This document shows, one piece after another, positions 59,801 through 63,198 of a stretch of 63,246 nucleotides of DNA. The position numbers were made by a program, and so were the translations under genes. Under the pieces are notes generated by a model. That model made no database searches. It worked only from the letters and a program-made list of their open reading frames with translations, and was not told the origin of the DNA. Positions within the stretch are counted from its first letter, which is position 1, and each line of letters opens with the position of its first letter. The stretch spans positions 1-63,246 of the forward strand of contig CAZSFZ010000011.1 of NCBI GenBank assembly GCA_964606385.1. Reading direction: 5' to 3'. The DNA comes from Aquincolibacterium sp964606385. GTDB lineage: Bacteria > Omnitrophota > Omnitrophia > Omnitrophales > Aquincolibacteriaceae.

Positions 59801-62800
59801 CCGTGATGGACGTTATCCGCAATAGCCGGACAGTCCATGATCTTTTGCACTGGCACGACTATTCCCCAGAAGAGCTCAAAGCCATATTTGCCACCGCTGA
59901 AGATTTTTCTGAGGCGACTCGTGAAGATCGAAAAGCTAAACTGATCGCATTGCTGAATGATCGCGCAGCGGATAAAAACAGGCTGGAAGTAGCACTTGAA
60001 ACAATTCGTCAGAGTATGAGCGAAGCGGATTATGCGCGTTTTGCAGTCGAGCTTGTGGTTGAGATCACACCTGCGCAAGATGCGCGACAAGGGGATTGGT
60101 ACCTGGTGCTTGCACGGTTGCTCGAAGGTGGCCATGATGCGGTCGCAAAACGGGGGGCTCTCGCGCGTGAGGCGGCAAAAGTTCTTAGGGCTGCCGCGAT
60201 GGCTGATCAAGCGCTTCGCAAATATCTGTCCGATCATTTTTCGATCCGGTTCCTTGTCTCTGAAAGTGAACTGTTAGATCCAAAAAAAATGAAGGGAGTC
60301 GACGCAAAGGCTGGAGAAGCGCTTCTGACGGGAGTCCAGGGTGTTCTGACTGCGGGGCGTGCTGAAAAACAAAGTCCGTGGATCGCCACCCGGCCGTTGT
60401 TTGACACGGTGCTTTCCGAAACCGCAACGAAGGATCTTGACGCGCTTGCGGCAGCTGAGAATTGGGCGGATTATGAAAGCACGCTGATGCTTGCGCTGAA
60501 AGGCGTTCTTGAGGCCGCGATCGGGCCTGAAGCAGCGCAGCAGGAATTGTTTAAATTGCGCTTTGCGGTCCGGAGGGTTGAACACAAGGAAATGGATGCG
60601 ATGCTCCGGCTGCTGAATTCGACTGACGTCGCCGAAAAACGCAGGGCCGTGGACGGGATCCTGGCAAACCTGGATGATTCGTTGGATAACCTTATTTCAA
60701 AATACGGTCTTGATGCCGAGGCCCTGATGCACGCGACATTTAAACCTATGGCGGATGGTGTCGGGGGGAACATCCTGCTTGATCCGGCTCATTTGCCTTC
60801 GGAATTTATGATCAAGGATGGCGAGTCGGGGGCCAGTGAACCCTTCGGACGGCCGCAGCAGTATTTGCGTTACACGTTTATGCTTAAAGATCACGGGGAA
60901 CATACGGCGATCCATGAGGAAGGCCACGATCTCGACAATATCAATGCCTTTGACTACGACGGCAGGATCTACGGATTCCGGGATCAGAATGATTTTGTAG
61001 CGAAAAAGGCAGCGTTGATCGGTGCCGAACTTCATTCCTTCTTGCGCGAGATCTATGTTTCTCCCGAATGGAGGGCGCTGGCCGCTACGGATGAAGCGGG
61101 CAAGCGGGTTTTGATCCGCAGGTACATTGCCAAGATCCAGTCTGAATATCTGCCGGGATATCTGGATAAGGTCGCTCGAAATCTCCAGGACCCGCTGTAT
61201 CCCGAATGGGCCGTGACACCGGCACAAGCCGCAGAAATAAAAGCCAATCTTAAAAAATGGGCTACCCGAGTTTTTAAAATAGCCGAAGATATGCTTCTTT
61301 CCTCGCCTGACATCGACACATTCAGTCAAAAGTACCTGGAGCAATTCCGCAGTGAGTACGCGCCTATTAGAACAAAGCCCGTTGTTGGATTGGATGGGTT
61401 CGATTATAAGGATCTGATGGCTTCTGATAAGGCCACGATGCAGGCCGTGCAGGCCATTAGTGATGAAGTTGGAAAGGCCGGCGATCTCACAGATGTTCCT
61501 TTGGAGGCGAATTTGCGCGTCGTTCAGGCGGATGCTTCGACCCGCTTGAGTTTTGTATTAAAAACAGGAGGCGAGATCGTTGGGTTTGTCATTGCCTCGC
61601 CTGACCGGCATGAAGGAGCTTTTTTAATGAATTTTGGAATTACTCAAAAGCATCAAAAGGGTGGTAAAGGGGCTGCCATGATGCATGAACTGGCGCTACG
61701 CGCCATGAGGGCAGGATTAAAAGTTATTCGGCTGGGTGTTGAAACGAGCAACGCAGGCGCGATAAGGCTTTATGAGAGGCTTGGATTTAAACCAGAAGGT
61801 TCCGACTATGCTCGGGACGGGCGGACATTCCGGACTTATGAGGCAGATGTAGATACCCTTCTTAAAAATTCAGTGCAAGTCCGTTCGGAACTGCGGGGAC
61901 CGGCGGTTGGGTATGCCGCGGTAACGTCAGATCAGGTCTTGGGTCGGGCCGTGGCGCAGGCGGACAGGTTGGGGTTGGTGAGTGCGCCGCCGGTTCCGAT
62001 CGACCTCAGGACGTCGGTTGAGGGGGCTGTGAATTATGACGAGTTGCTCCGGGATAAAAAGGGATATTTCAATGAAACCCAGGGAAAGATCGTTCTGAAC
62101 AGCAAGAAACTGGAAGAAACTCTTGAATCGATCCAGGCGCTTGATATTCCGGCCGGGGAACGGCAGGCGATGATGGATCAGGTGGTGAACGACCTTGCGG
62201 TAGCGCTGGTCCACGAGCGTGTTCACGTGGCCGGAGGTAATGAATTTATGGCCTACGAGGCGACCGTGGAAGCTATGAAAGCCCTGGATGCCGCGCGTTA
62301 CGCGTGGCAGATCGAGGTCATTCTGGCGCTTCTTGCCATGGCGCGCGGGAATATGCTGATCGAGGATCCCGCGATGAAGGATGCTTTGAGAGCTGCGGCG
62401 CTTCAGGTGCTCGAAGGCCACAAGGGGACCCGGGTGTTCGATGAGCTCTTGATCTCGAATCTCTCCGGCAAGGTCATCGTTTACAAGGACGCGGACTTTG
62501 CCGGGAAAGTCGGGACCGAGCCCGTTTCGGATGTGTCCGCGCTTGATGTTGAACGGCTCAAGGCTTTAAACCCGCAGCATACCGCTATTGCCGTCCGCAT
62601 GGCTGATCTTGCGGATGATGGGTTGCTGGCCCGTTTGAACGAATACGCAAAACAAGGGTTCAGTATCAGCGTGTACGAGAAAGGCTCCGTGGAGGAAGGG
62701 GCTTTTGTGCGCCTCCTTGCCGCGCTTACGCCCGAGCTTTTGAAGCAGCTGGTGCAAGGGGATATTCCGGTCTATGAAAACAGCATTTTCTTTGACGCAG

Positions 62801-62880
62801 GCAAGGCCAGTACGGTCGTGCTCATCAAGGCTTTGATCGGCGAAGTCCTTGCCCAGCAATCTGTTTCTGTGGCGGCATAA
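44821..62880 (+). CDS. Giant multidomain protein, 3' portion with membrane, SecA-like ATPase, HExxH and GNAT domains
   Basis: This is the C-terminal continuation of the giant gene, 6,019 codons plus TAA at 62878-62880. The ATG at 44827 is not a real start: it is the Met of a repeat motif (FTMLFNGTQLVGNF) that also occurs internally at 44441-44485, and there is no ribosome binding site or intergenic space. In order it carries beta-rich sequence to 47.7 kb, about 10-11 membrane helices to 48.9 kb, a helical region with a TPR-like stretch, an SF2 ATPase resembling SecA (52.87-55.07 kb), a mixed region, and three HExxH motifs with a GNAT domain between the second and third. All eight cysteines I see here are isolated, unlike the paired ones in the first 33.6 kb. 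The function is unknown; the domain content suggests a membrane-anchored motor and enzyme module. Confidence 0.94.
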   Translation, partial: FTMLFNGTQLVGNFNYSAKNAAGQILFARTQDAVFNREHELLLARDRSGNPIGIWGDDGKAGTEVTSDKSVMAQSDTARPGYSARAIRAFIVDAGTLDEKTVYFDSENRITMILDVTWELAINQLSGDEAADSVDALYRALTEPNAFVRRERVSFFWDAEKSYEERSAGKKLNVATVNGKFHSFIDGAIDSSKRLYVVEGATTPQGDRTFVVRYSNAPMAIGTVDKSDELDRNAVLAWGKLMGFDLDGFGNEPVTQILIGGDGKYVGSTSLNVTEVEVDSVRINVLEALSQARSKALESENPSPQSVHSMFMIDAKGETVSFAWTNETANDPGEVTYTTYTMDLFQSDELSRDPATGDIPTRTWQKTGYLGSKTVTTYFGTGAERRSFSYTTRIDFTTEKAFRGSEVFSKAFTTGYDTYSEARSAVKNGSLRWASVSYNASGFNLPDGSVTGMVQVSGGFNGEGNKTFSWSFFAFVNGMTYDKKISSQNESYKQAWDGYHNISELLLRGVNYGASLGFDSYEGFVNLLSSKILSGSSYGMLAIISNATTATGREALETQIKDILSSLAPTTAARTGSFQEWQYDKRQENARIREELRDRGMRGLIGPDERDEYSQYQYLADVENAKQYDKRVEAYRGYLHISFSFQEEINVMGKAVLATRRDSFGYQQTTGSYSFSWGGKDLVVTFDRSDTTARSLLMPTYTSEDNTIKMNGAYQILRSFGLSFSEDDGLTGAGRILSVGAVDSATGRIDDPIVLNSNWTFTLKTETITRKVNDQASRLGTPGMRDLATAMSSSSYTVTEKRHSIMVDVILNQGETVNGQSREQRINLKYSGSNLDSVADHFSTGSLSDLTIEGVRFDSGRITAGDRKSFEIVTNGSRFQLEGSIGGKFQKNIFDTAGFEPITGNDGRITYGVYGVKILSSEKQDATGIQEITYTYTERRTEKIETLMTDGTTQVVQNQRFGVWGAMSVGQIVWSGVAAVGVVVAAVAVTYFTGGLGGYAAATGAGATLAALFGIGTHIAVYSGIGFGLCAFGSYAANGFAASSYTDAFLVYTAVSFAAAGVFALPAAFVAGSSGVLTLNGILAGLGTAGFNFQLSRTALTLAGPSLDGSDSWMKPLMWLGTYGGYLAYAGMAAGAWQFVSEMGKGVGRALLKTGSAMFANRATAIAVVSVVGIGLTCVVVSYIPAVRHTTWAKPLRVVGIVVIVAGLIVVPSIANAVTVLRAAGVAQAGSEAARLATKVTVRELMGQGLMSAGKVVYLAALVGTGAFAAGSVIYALASGQKDPIWKMMSVRIFLGVLVAGKILPFMCGNLTVLGKLSTAFKPLYFAGMVMSWTGVGLVIYGNLNDQKELVRIGVALVIAGFVLRAAAGYMNAKFATDLAKVKAGILLDGGNDIATQFAGRLIQQGYAADALLLAGKTSSEIFWKNAMGSILWFRMFPTVSAALWMDHGLDFITRAKGDARHTKGLGWFDHLVSVIKANFALSDKQGGLFDRDRMVHDIFLGKVMGLFGVSYGGRAGEAFGHGGFFRGIANMISPEKAGLIFGKAGASSTFGAMVLNKIDHLILFNMVVQPIQRLPSLSGKAQPGGKEGDHAQQQDYVTQTLGIPRMILSFLLMPASMLETSWSGEGDKLAAELASYAIFLVPKQATNLGDLFIREAAQLNAQKMLNDTATEQAAIKLAPGETLNSLFTAAKQALEKGEYGKALRCVLAARQLAADGLTPGLNALEAAIRTEAAKKYASGEWNAKENGKATWFMTYEQMYAKALSEMVLTVFVALELGAGRTANAETFFNLTSVSIFSKQGAEKFKNDLIRAIETYNVTAIRELSRHLLNDSALRPLLENFVQAVNNRDAAIKAASQKLGDQKLQDASKSAAEQLVTAKSAVLAALTAVDFKVDAHILVMERVGTLTYDEFQGLIRDGVAAYRGKDLATALAKIDQAIAAAGDKESALGQRLSLIRKAMTLPTDFNVTATAKALLTAWEKSGILSQAVGREFSNLPRTAEGLLGLVTSGRGIPIEFLTSVVYVIAGQEARSFIAAELLQQFSLRKDKAALQFLFNSLDKSAEGLNFGMWAKQNGVKLSGALGQMLIAGSLRNAIAGHLIAAYGGVKGFNRAVYRGALDTEKATVTFKNGVILTQNVLNVISELTNGMVRNWDAVVGLHLFNQFRSDTFKAFFTGALPVWLNVAEGEKITWRLFVIIALLPANGTLLQVMARWAGKSNALEQTATAKAYGKAFELLTRYLVSVAQGAEVVKDARGNSLDGRAFRASLVDTLNSVFGIELNVLAENLNSGRWRFEMTSAKVNLLAIDHIQKDATGKLEPIDNPELLKAVRTLRAKLVEVAKDALRNHQQVPAAQKAFLEKLKATSLADIQKNGEARLIDVKNGQEVKLFGMRLTDAGLKNESQYVLHRVVMILSAQAKMVDGFLTDAGTAKDIAGLRTIAERAFPGVKFTDNDLQVILKGAEAGRFIFEGQKGEQGRIERIAAFLWTRYSEGKGLSTGAAIKDALMADFQALTALKIQIEADANAKFTDPVLGGLLKLMAPMILQGRIEAAFQLWESHYINRAIGDQAFRAEAKKVLEANLKGTDAQHITAILGKVVQEFNSWTQNRATNKANPVVFFEKLTEIFSQYSLSKVNAEQALSALRMTFLANSGMDANGFLAMVRHIVAKQAMTGGAKNAAEFKTLYFQLFSKEGFKIYDPRLMLTEVQMKQGWDLLLIQNAMGKLSDGKGWWFLAPQREAYQAMKNTMDRNAEALNLAMGGGKSALAIMLTAVTGNVNLILVSNRALAEQYYKDANYTKLLEAVSGKQFVNGDLYAENAGKDPTTLRAFIRILSDKRTYVVVASREAVAQLQNSIMSSENGEIRSLLVPFLKAFQSSTRLFDEVHQCANPMYFIVGGTVRSAEDALRNFKVLDETAKIMDKLLFFDLDHNQGRVFDAARQIRVTSSEETFNKLVGDGKKGVMAVLVNERREIIKISNIDKIRDFILGQESVAQAAKAIGGKPTELLFTSEVRSILKAAVFDARDPGSIISFMLGRNGVQLYGGQYHPVDSFGTIQINQIIEDTAWLISVARTLSRAHKYAETKMAEFAKLTNSGTQGTADQVAQFNLYRLQVEEIRPHLKTDVQNISLTSTVTAVSMFDLFVTTAGAARPTGMSGTALGVVTPLSVMMGRMIHAVRDANYETGGFLIEMLTPFHKFFGTDHAKNPAHTFSVQELAKTKSESARYQLMADIIISYMMGVRFGTAAGDLAIRFGKGSPVIAGFESTFQIRQVEIFLRDAVQKWNAANPTRQFELVNGKNFFVVDGRTEDSQIKGIRKGFEKAANEGPAVLLSTQKALTGVDYQVSKATMLLFDGTLSEAQAAQSLWRVGRTIFGGSGQRYESHMVSFVDRAQTDQLFNMFQGDAGLKRLGAWQTYFAGQLKGSAAAGLRYFTNADGSEISLKKTATCGQEVNPVTLLSKVRTPGALSLQETWLLSTWITTAREKDATAQSLLQQFWTFRLLIDPVRGAYQEAVRLGNVADIALIRAFGEHLHRHWQGEAGMESASQFSQGKDLVRGITAGRVKTATDEFSKFLNDPNSGKRLSQSVQARLQAGLDFCQVLSKELMGYRGINPNDPLYQKYFQGSLGEITDSVVRARVMISIAMRFAGDILPQDTRWTAPLEGYTGQTARVATVQLSAQATQSLMAKGSNGQLLGRHVGVANPTAVPVHWGEGTTQVYGTLNGMQGSGLQLDLSPLLADPNARGLLAMPYLNFQWTESGLLQISADINMMMQQGGSAAQFSADIFSSQYGLPEGLRDGAKFHTALNVQNLIDTGRLTATDVSSLMRLAGNVDSYQSFMQEFRTLGSGEQKHDLLVRTFGSGLSSEAMHYLSGMDETQITHLTHLTDYRAVQQSAIAWTARVLGRSASDLAGLNLWTFWTALRQYDTGVSHLNLSSDKARPDDAALKIALAAAVVASESINDPNFNRIRTDIARKELGLPDTVAVPLQGVPQIWQDLLRTVAVRALVTGQFTAMAAQVQDLTEGPGALLSRPDVAGQEIEIIRLRVSQNKDGAAIVQALELQAAIKAHEPTVEIQSLEQIMELVDRGYGTWDLFQGMFSTFQGVRGIMDVTSVKQFLDVVGALDLKPDQKGVDLAALMKSRMLTEKDGVLEFHDSADRVRAKLKGVGIESARVRYLQGVWKVEVPDIHGRMIWLEITEGRVVYEISNQDPIYRIISLRAVREGGTVTFEGVSGNQPETFAELNLLRDYEAVTLEIDKIAGSVAPEIRVFGDSPISEAGAFSALVSLDGSLESPLTWDIAGAGRRDLAGKLRIGGKAVMVELPGQLHLEVRLPRGVRQAYRQDGTIELRIASQFDPAIEQILVVQKFDDGPELPDEERYRYQVVEGQQFAYALSQMANYTEQTDETASGRAAEDVRRLNHGGEIQRLMQEVLLFLPPQEHEGFLVWWEQNKSSVAEENILLRIREAGFVAKMHAQGAAGFEKLAEAFHRRTDPEARRKIDSTEDVTHPVAVATQLPQMHDPVTRSLMDAVWDAMGVHGPRPLRSKMRQFMEWTPDVLIQRLLERNPAVQQAYAAWLKERKKQAVDPWNSEPSLKEKLAAIKGLVGRSSQGNLVGRALGFWGSRLREAVAGDLARLEMRLTLQDEMGKHEAEILESWKKAWAQNHNGNTPDDSEVNKMREQLRFLTGKADFWDLFQYQRLQRMSHREHNPVVAHMQDAKKHPSWARHHCKRAAEFLVDGGSRVPGHRGVEKRDRELAIKQMTELLLAGLRDGTHDAVIFDYQRGSEAVDLPDAKEAYIARLMLQTPALSYVDARAQAEKDWELKDSEGRVIRVRENRRWRLEHGYLDDPIPSLTLRGDASRKLGVYWRFIGGNWAAESGAETFISHDFSKSKRTATRIFEMTGLFVVHEAWKAQSYLHEENHLLFPRPEIGRSNTDPANEEIMTFLAQGAARIYDHEESEIYNWTIIKKKLLSYGSSSRNLDAAALDIAADAVIFLMQHLDRKTVMDVIRNSRTVHDLLHWHDYSPEELKAIFATAEDFSEATREDRKAKLIALLNDRAADKNRLEVALETIRQSMSEADYARFAVELVVEITPAQDARQGDWYLVLARLLEGGHDAVAKRGALAREAAKVLRAAAMADQALRKYLSDHFSIRFLVSESELLDPKKMKGVDAKAGEALLTGVQGVLTAGRAEKQSPWIATRPLFDTVLSETATKDLDALAAAENWADYESTLMLALKGVLEAAIGPEAAQQELFKLRFAVRRVEHKEMDAMLRLLNSTDVAEKRRAVDGILANLDDSLDNLISKYGLDAEALMHATFKPMADGVGGNILLDPAHLPSEFMIKDGESGASEPFGRPQQYLRYTFMLKDHGEHTAIHEEGHDLDNINAFDYDGRIYGFRDQNDFVAKKAALIGAELHSFLREIYVSPEWRALAATDEAGKRVLIRRYIAKIQSEYLPGYLDKVARNLQDPLYPEWAVTPAQAAEIKANLKKWATRVFKIAEDMLLSSPDIDTFSQKYLEQFRSEYAPIRTKPVVGLDGFDYKDLMASDKATMQAVQAISDEVGKAGDLTDVPLEANLRVVQADASTRLSFVLKTGGEIVGFVIASPDRHEGAFLMNFGITQKHQKGGKGAAMMHELALRAMRAGLKVIRLGVETSNAGAIRLYERLGFKPEGSDYARDGRTFRTYEADVDTLLKNSVQVRSELRGPAVGYAAVTSDQVLGRAVAQADRLGLVSAPPVPIDLRTSVEGAVNYDELLRDKKGYFNETQGKIVLNSKKLEETLESIQALDIPAGERQAMMDQVVNDLAVALVHERVHVAGGNEFMAYEATVEAMKALDAARYAWQIEVILALLAMARGNMLIEDPAMKDALRAAALQVLEGHKGTRVFDELLISNLSGKVIVYKDADFAGKVGTEPVSDVSALDVERLKALNPQHTAIAVRMADLADDGLLARLNEYAKQGFSISVYEKGSVEEGAFVRLLAALTPELLKQLVQGDIPVYENSIFFDAGKASTVVLIKALIGEVLAQQSVSVAA
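44876..47690 (+). other. Beta-rich region of unknown function
   Basis: No known domain is recognised. The sequence is strand-rich with turns such as GTGAERRSFSYTTRIDF (near 45961) and SGGFNGEGNKTFSWSFFAFV (near 46189), interrupted by a charged helix (QYDKRQENARIREELRDRG near 46567). It lies between the tandem repeat and the polytopic membrane domain. Base composition is slightly less GC-rich than the upstream arrays by eye. Confidence 0.5.
47722..48945 (+). other. Polytopic membrane domain, about 10-11 helices
   Basis: Successive hydrophobic segments of about 20 residues include VWSGVAAVGVVVAAVAVTYF, LAALFGIGTHIAVYSGIGFG, AFLVYTAVSFAAAGVFALPA, AIAVVSVVGIGLTCVVVSYI, VVGIVVIVAGLIVVPSIA, VVYLAALVGTGAFAAGSVIY, IFLGVLVAGKILPFM and LYFAGMVMSWTGVGLVIYG, ending with VALVIAGFVLRAAAGYM near 48933. 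Short loops carry a few Lys/Arg residues. This is the strongest membrane prediction in the window, at about visible residues 15,890-16,300, and separates the repeat-rich part from the ATPase and peptidase-like domains. No transporter family signature is recognised. An anchor or conduit is the simplest reading. Confidence 0.85.
49100..52860 (+). other. Mostly alpha-helical linker region with TPR-like stretch
   Basis: Directly after the membrane helices come amphipathic segments (FWKNAMGSILWFRMFPTVSA near 49093; MILSFLLMPASMLETSW near 49639). A TPR-like pair follows near 49873-50010: LNSLFTAAKQALEKGEYGKA and LRCVLAARQLAADG. From 50.0 to 52.8 kb the sequence is helical and Lys/Ala/Glu-rich with no motif I can name; it leads straight into the ATPase. 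It may be a regulatory or scaffold region for the motor, by position only. Confidence 0.5.
52870..55065 (+). other. SecA-like superfamily 2 ATPase domain
   Basis: Ordered SF2 motifs are present: Walker A AMGGGKS (53080-53100), motif Ia-like LVSNRALAEQYYKD (near 53152), Walker B DEVH (53452-53463), motif III TGMSGTA (54259-54279), motif V-like STQKALTGVDYQ (near 54796-54831) and motif VI QSLWRVGRTIFGG (54889-54927, with RVGR at 54901-54912). SecA carries the equivalents GEGKT, VNDYLA, DEVD, GMTGTA, GRGTDI and QLRGRAGRQGD. The stretch after motif VI, with SFVDRAQTDQLF, also matches the SecA SLEDxLxxLF pattern. DEVH instead of DEVD means a DExH helicase relative cannot be excluded. ATP hydrolysis driving polypeptide movement or unfolding is inferred. 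No preprotein cross-linking domain or zinc tail is recognised. Confidence 0.82.
55140..58330 (+). other. Post-motor region of unknown function
   Basis: The sequence moves from helical (55.1-57.1 kb, with a Gln/Met-rich stretch INMMMQQGGSAAQF near 56099) to beta-rich (57.2-57.9 kb, with VRYLQGVWKVEVPDIHGRMI near 57313 and ELPGQLHLEVRLPRG near 57751), then helical again. I recognise no family. By position it could correspond to accessory domains of the ATPase. Confidence 0.45.
58330..59640 (+). other. Region with first HExxH motif (gluzincin-like candidate)
   Basis: A helical segment precedes a mixed region carrying HEENH at 59542-59556, within LHEENHLLF. The sequence NEEIMTF follows; its second Glu lies 18 residues after the second His. 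HExxH-x18-E is the spacing of M1-type gluzincin metallopeptidases, where the two His and the downstream Glu bind zinc and the first Glu is catalytic. No GxMEN-type exopeptidase motif is visible, so membership in M1 is not claimed. A zinc peptidase active site is plausible; the substrate is unknown. Confidence 0.5.
59640..60740 (+). other. Alpha-helical region between HExxH motifs
   Basis: The sequence is a run of helices rich in Ala, Leu, Asp and Arg (for example DAAALDIAADAVIFLMQHL near 59731 and EAAKVLRAAAMADQALRKYL near 60169), resembling HEAT- or armadillo-like helical repeats in texture but without a clear period. No motif is recognised. It probably links the two peptidase-like parts. 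Confidence 0.45.
60740..61480 (+). other. Region with second HExxH motif
   Basis: HEEGH is at 60913-60927 in HTAIHEEGHDLDN, a typical hydrophobic-helix setting for a zincin (bulky residues before the first His, Gly before the second). Candidate third ligands are the Glu or His of GAELHSFLREI near 61021-61050. Preceding strands (RYTFMLKDHGEHTA) could form the edge strand that binds substrate in zincins. The family is not recognised; a zinc peptidase fold is inferred from the motif and its setting. Confidence 0.5.
61501..61857 (+). other. GNAT-family N-acetyltransferase domain
   Basis: About 119 residues (visible residues 20,484-20,602) show the GNAT plan. There is a strand with GGEIVGFVIASP, then MNFGITQKHQ, and the acetyl-CoA pyrophosphate loop QKGGKGAA (61654-61677; consensus Q/R-x-x-G-x-G/A). 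The helix MMHELALRAMRAG, the strand KVIRLGVETSN and the closing AGAIRLYERLGF follow, the last being highly characteristic of the family. GNAT enzymes transfer acetyl from acetyl-CoA to amines, including protein N-termini and lysines. The acceptor is unknown. Dependence on acetyl-CoA suggests that this end works in a cytoplasm, either the producer's or a target cell's. Confidence 0.88.
61900..62877 (+). other. C-terminal domain with third HExxH motif
   Basis: HERVH lies at 62212-62226 in ALVHERVHVAGGNEFMAYEA. The residues after it read HExxHxxGxxE, a metzincin-like spacing with Glu where the third His usually sits; alternatively the later Glu of AYEATVEA could serve as a mini-gluzincin ligand. 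The preceding segment (NYDELLRDKKGYFNETQGKI) has strands suitable for a zincin N-lobe. The last about 120 residues form an alpha/beta-looking tail (SGKVIVYKDADFAGKV, HTAIAVRMADLADDG, FSISVYEKGSVEEG). The protein ends with VSVAA and TAA. Peptidase activity is inferred. Confidence 0.55.
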
Positions 62881-63031
62881 GCCTCCCAATAACATCGATA
62901 CAGCAGCCTGGAAGACCAAAGATTAAAAAACATAAATAAATATTTTATTGCTAAAACGTTTTAACATTCTCTTATTAAATCGCCAGCTCATCTTATAGCA
63001 ATATATAGCACATGAAAATTTGACAGAGGAA
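62881..63031. other. AT-rich intergenic region after the giant gene
   Basis: The base composition drops sharply in GC directly after the TAA. Visible elements are an A/T run (62922-62951), a 12-bp perfect palindrome TAAAACGTTTTA (62952-62963) and a direct repeat of TATAGCA at 62994-63000 and 63004-63010. No GC-rich stem followed by a T-run is present, so I see no clear rho-independent terminator. Confidence 0.6.
62952..62963. promoter_or_regulatory. 12-bp perfect palindrome, possible operator
   Basis: TAAAACGTTTTA reads the same on both strands and lies 72 bp after the stop codon. It could bind a dimeric regulator of the downstream gene; its AT-rich stem is too weak for a typical terminator. 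No regulator family can be named. Confidence 0.25.
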
Positions 63032-63048
63032 ATGAATGCGGTTACACT
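63020..63048 (+). promoter_or_regulatory. Possible sigma70-type promoter
   Basis: TTGACA (63020-63025, a perfect -35) is followed after 17 bp by TACACT (63043-63048), which matches the -10 consensus TATAAT at four of six positions. Transcription would begin near 63055 and read into the small frames at 63085 and 63192. The surrounding AT-rich region supports a promoter, but a chance match remains possible. Confidence 0.4.
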
Positions 63049-63084
63049 TCCGATAGAGGTTGGACAAACGCGAGAATACAAAAT

Positions 63085-63198
63085 ATGAGTGACGAGCGCA
63101 AAACTGGTTGCGGGGATGTGGCTGTGCGGAAGCTCTATTCCATTTTGCGTTTTGCTGGATTTAAAAGCGTTGTGAGAAAGGACTCGAGGTTATGTTGA
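63085..63198 (+). CDS. Small hypothetical protein, 37 residues (doubtful)
   Basis: ATG at 63085 opens a 37-codon frame ending at TGA 63196-63198. It starts MSDERKTGCGDVAV and is basic towards its end (KSVVRKDSRL). No good ribosome binding site stands 5-10 bases before the ATG. Its last codons overlap the next frame (ATG at 63192), an arrangement seen in translational coupling. No homology is recognised, and it may not be a gene. Confidence 0.2.
   Translation: MSDERKTGCGDVAVRKLYSILRFAGFKSVVRKDSRLC

Noticed and set aside
2..62880. Small toxin domain at the C-terminus, as in Rhs or CdiA proteins
   Set aside because: The final about 1,000 residues show HExxH and GNAT features, not a small polymorphic toxin after a conserved core or VENN-like marker, and no immunity gene is visible behind it.
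62881..62980. Rho-independent terminator after the giant gene
   Set aside because: The only clear inverted repeat is TAAAACGTTTTA, which has no GC stem and no suitable loop or T-run.
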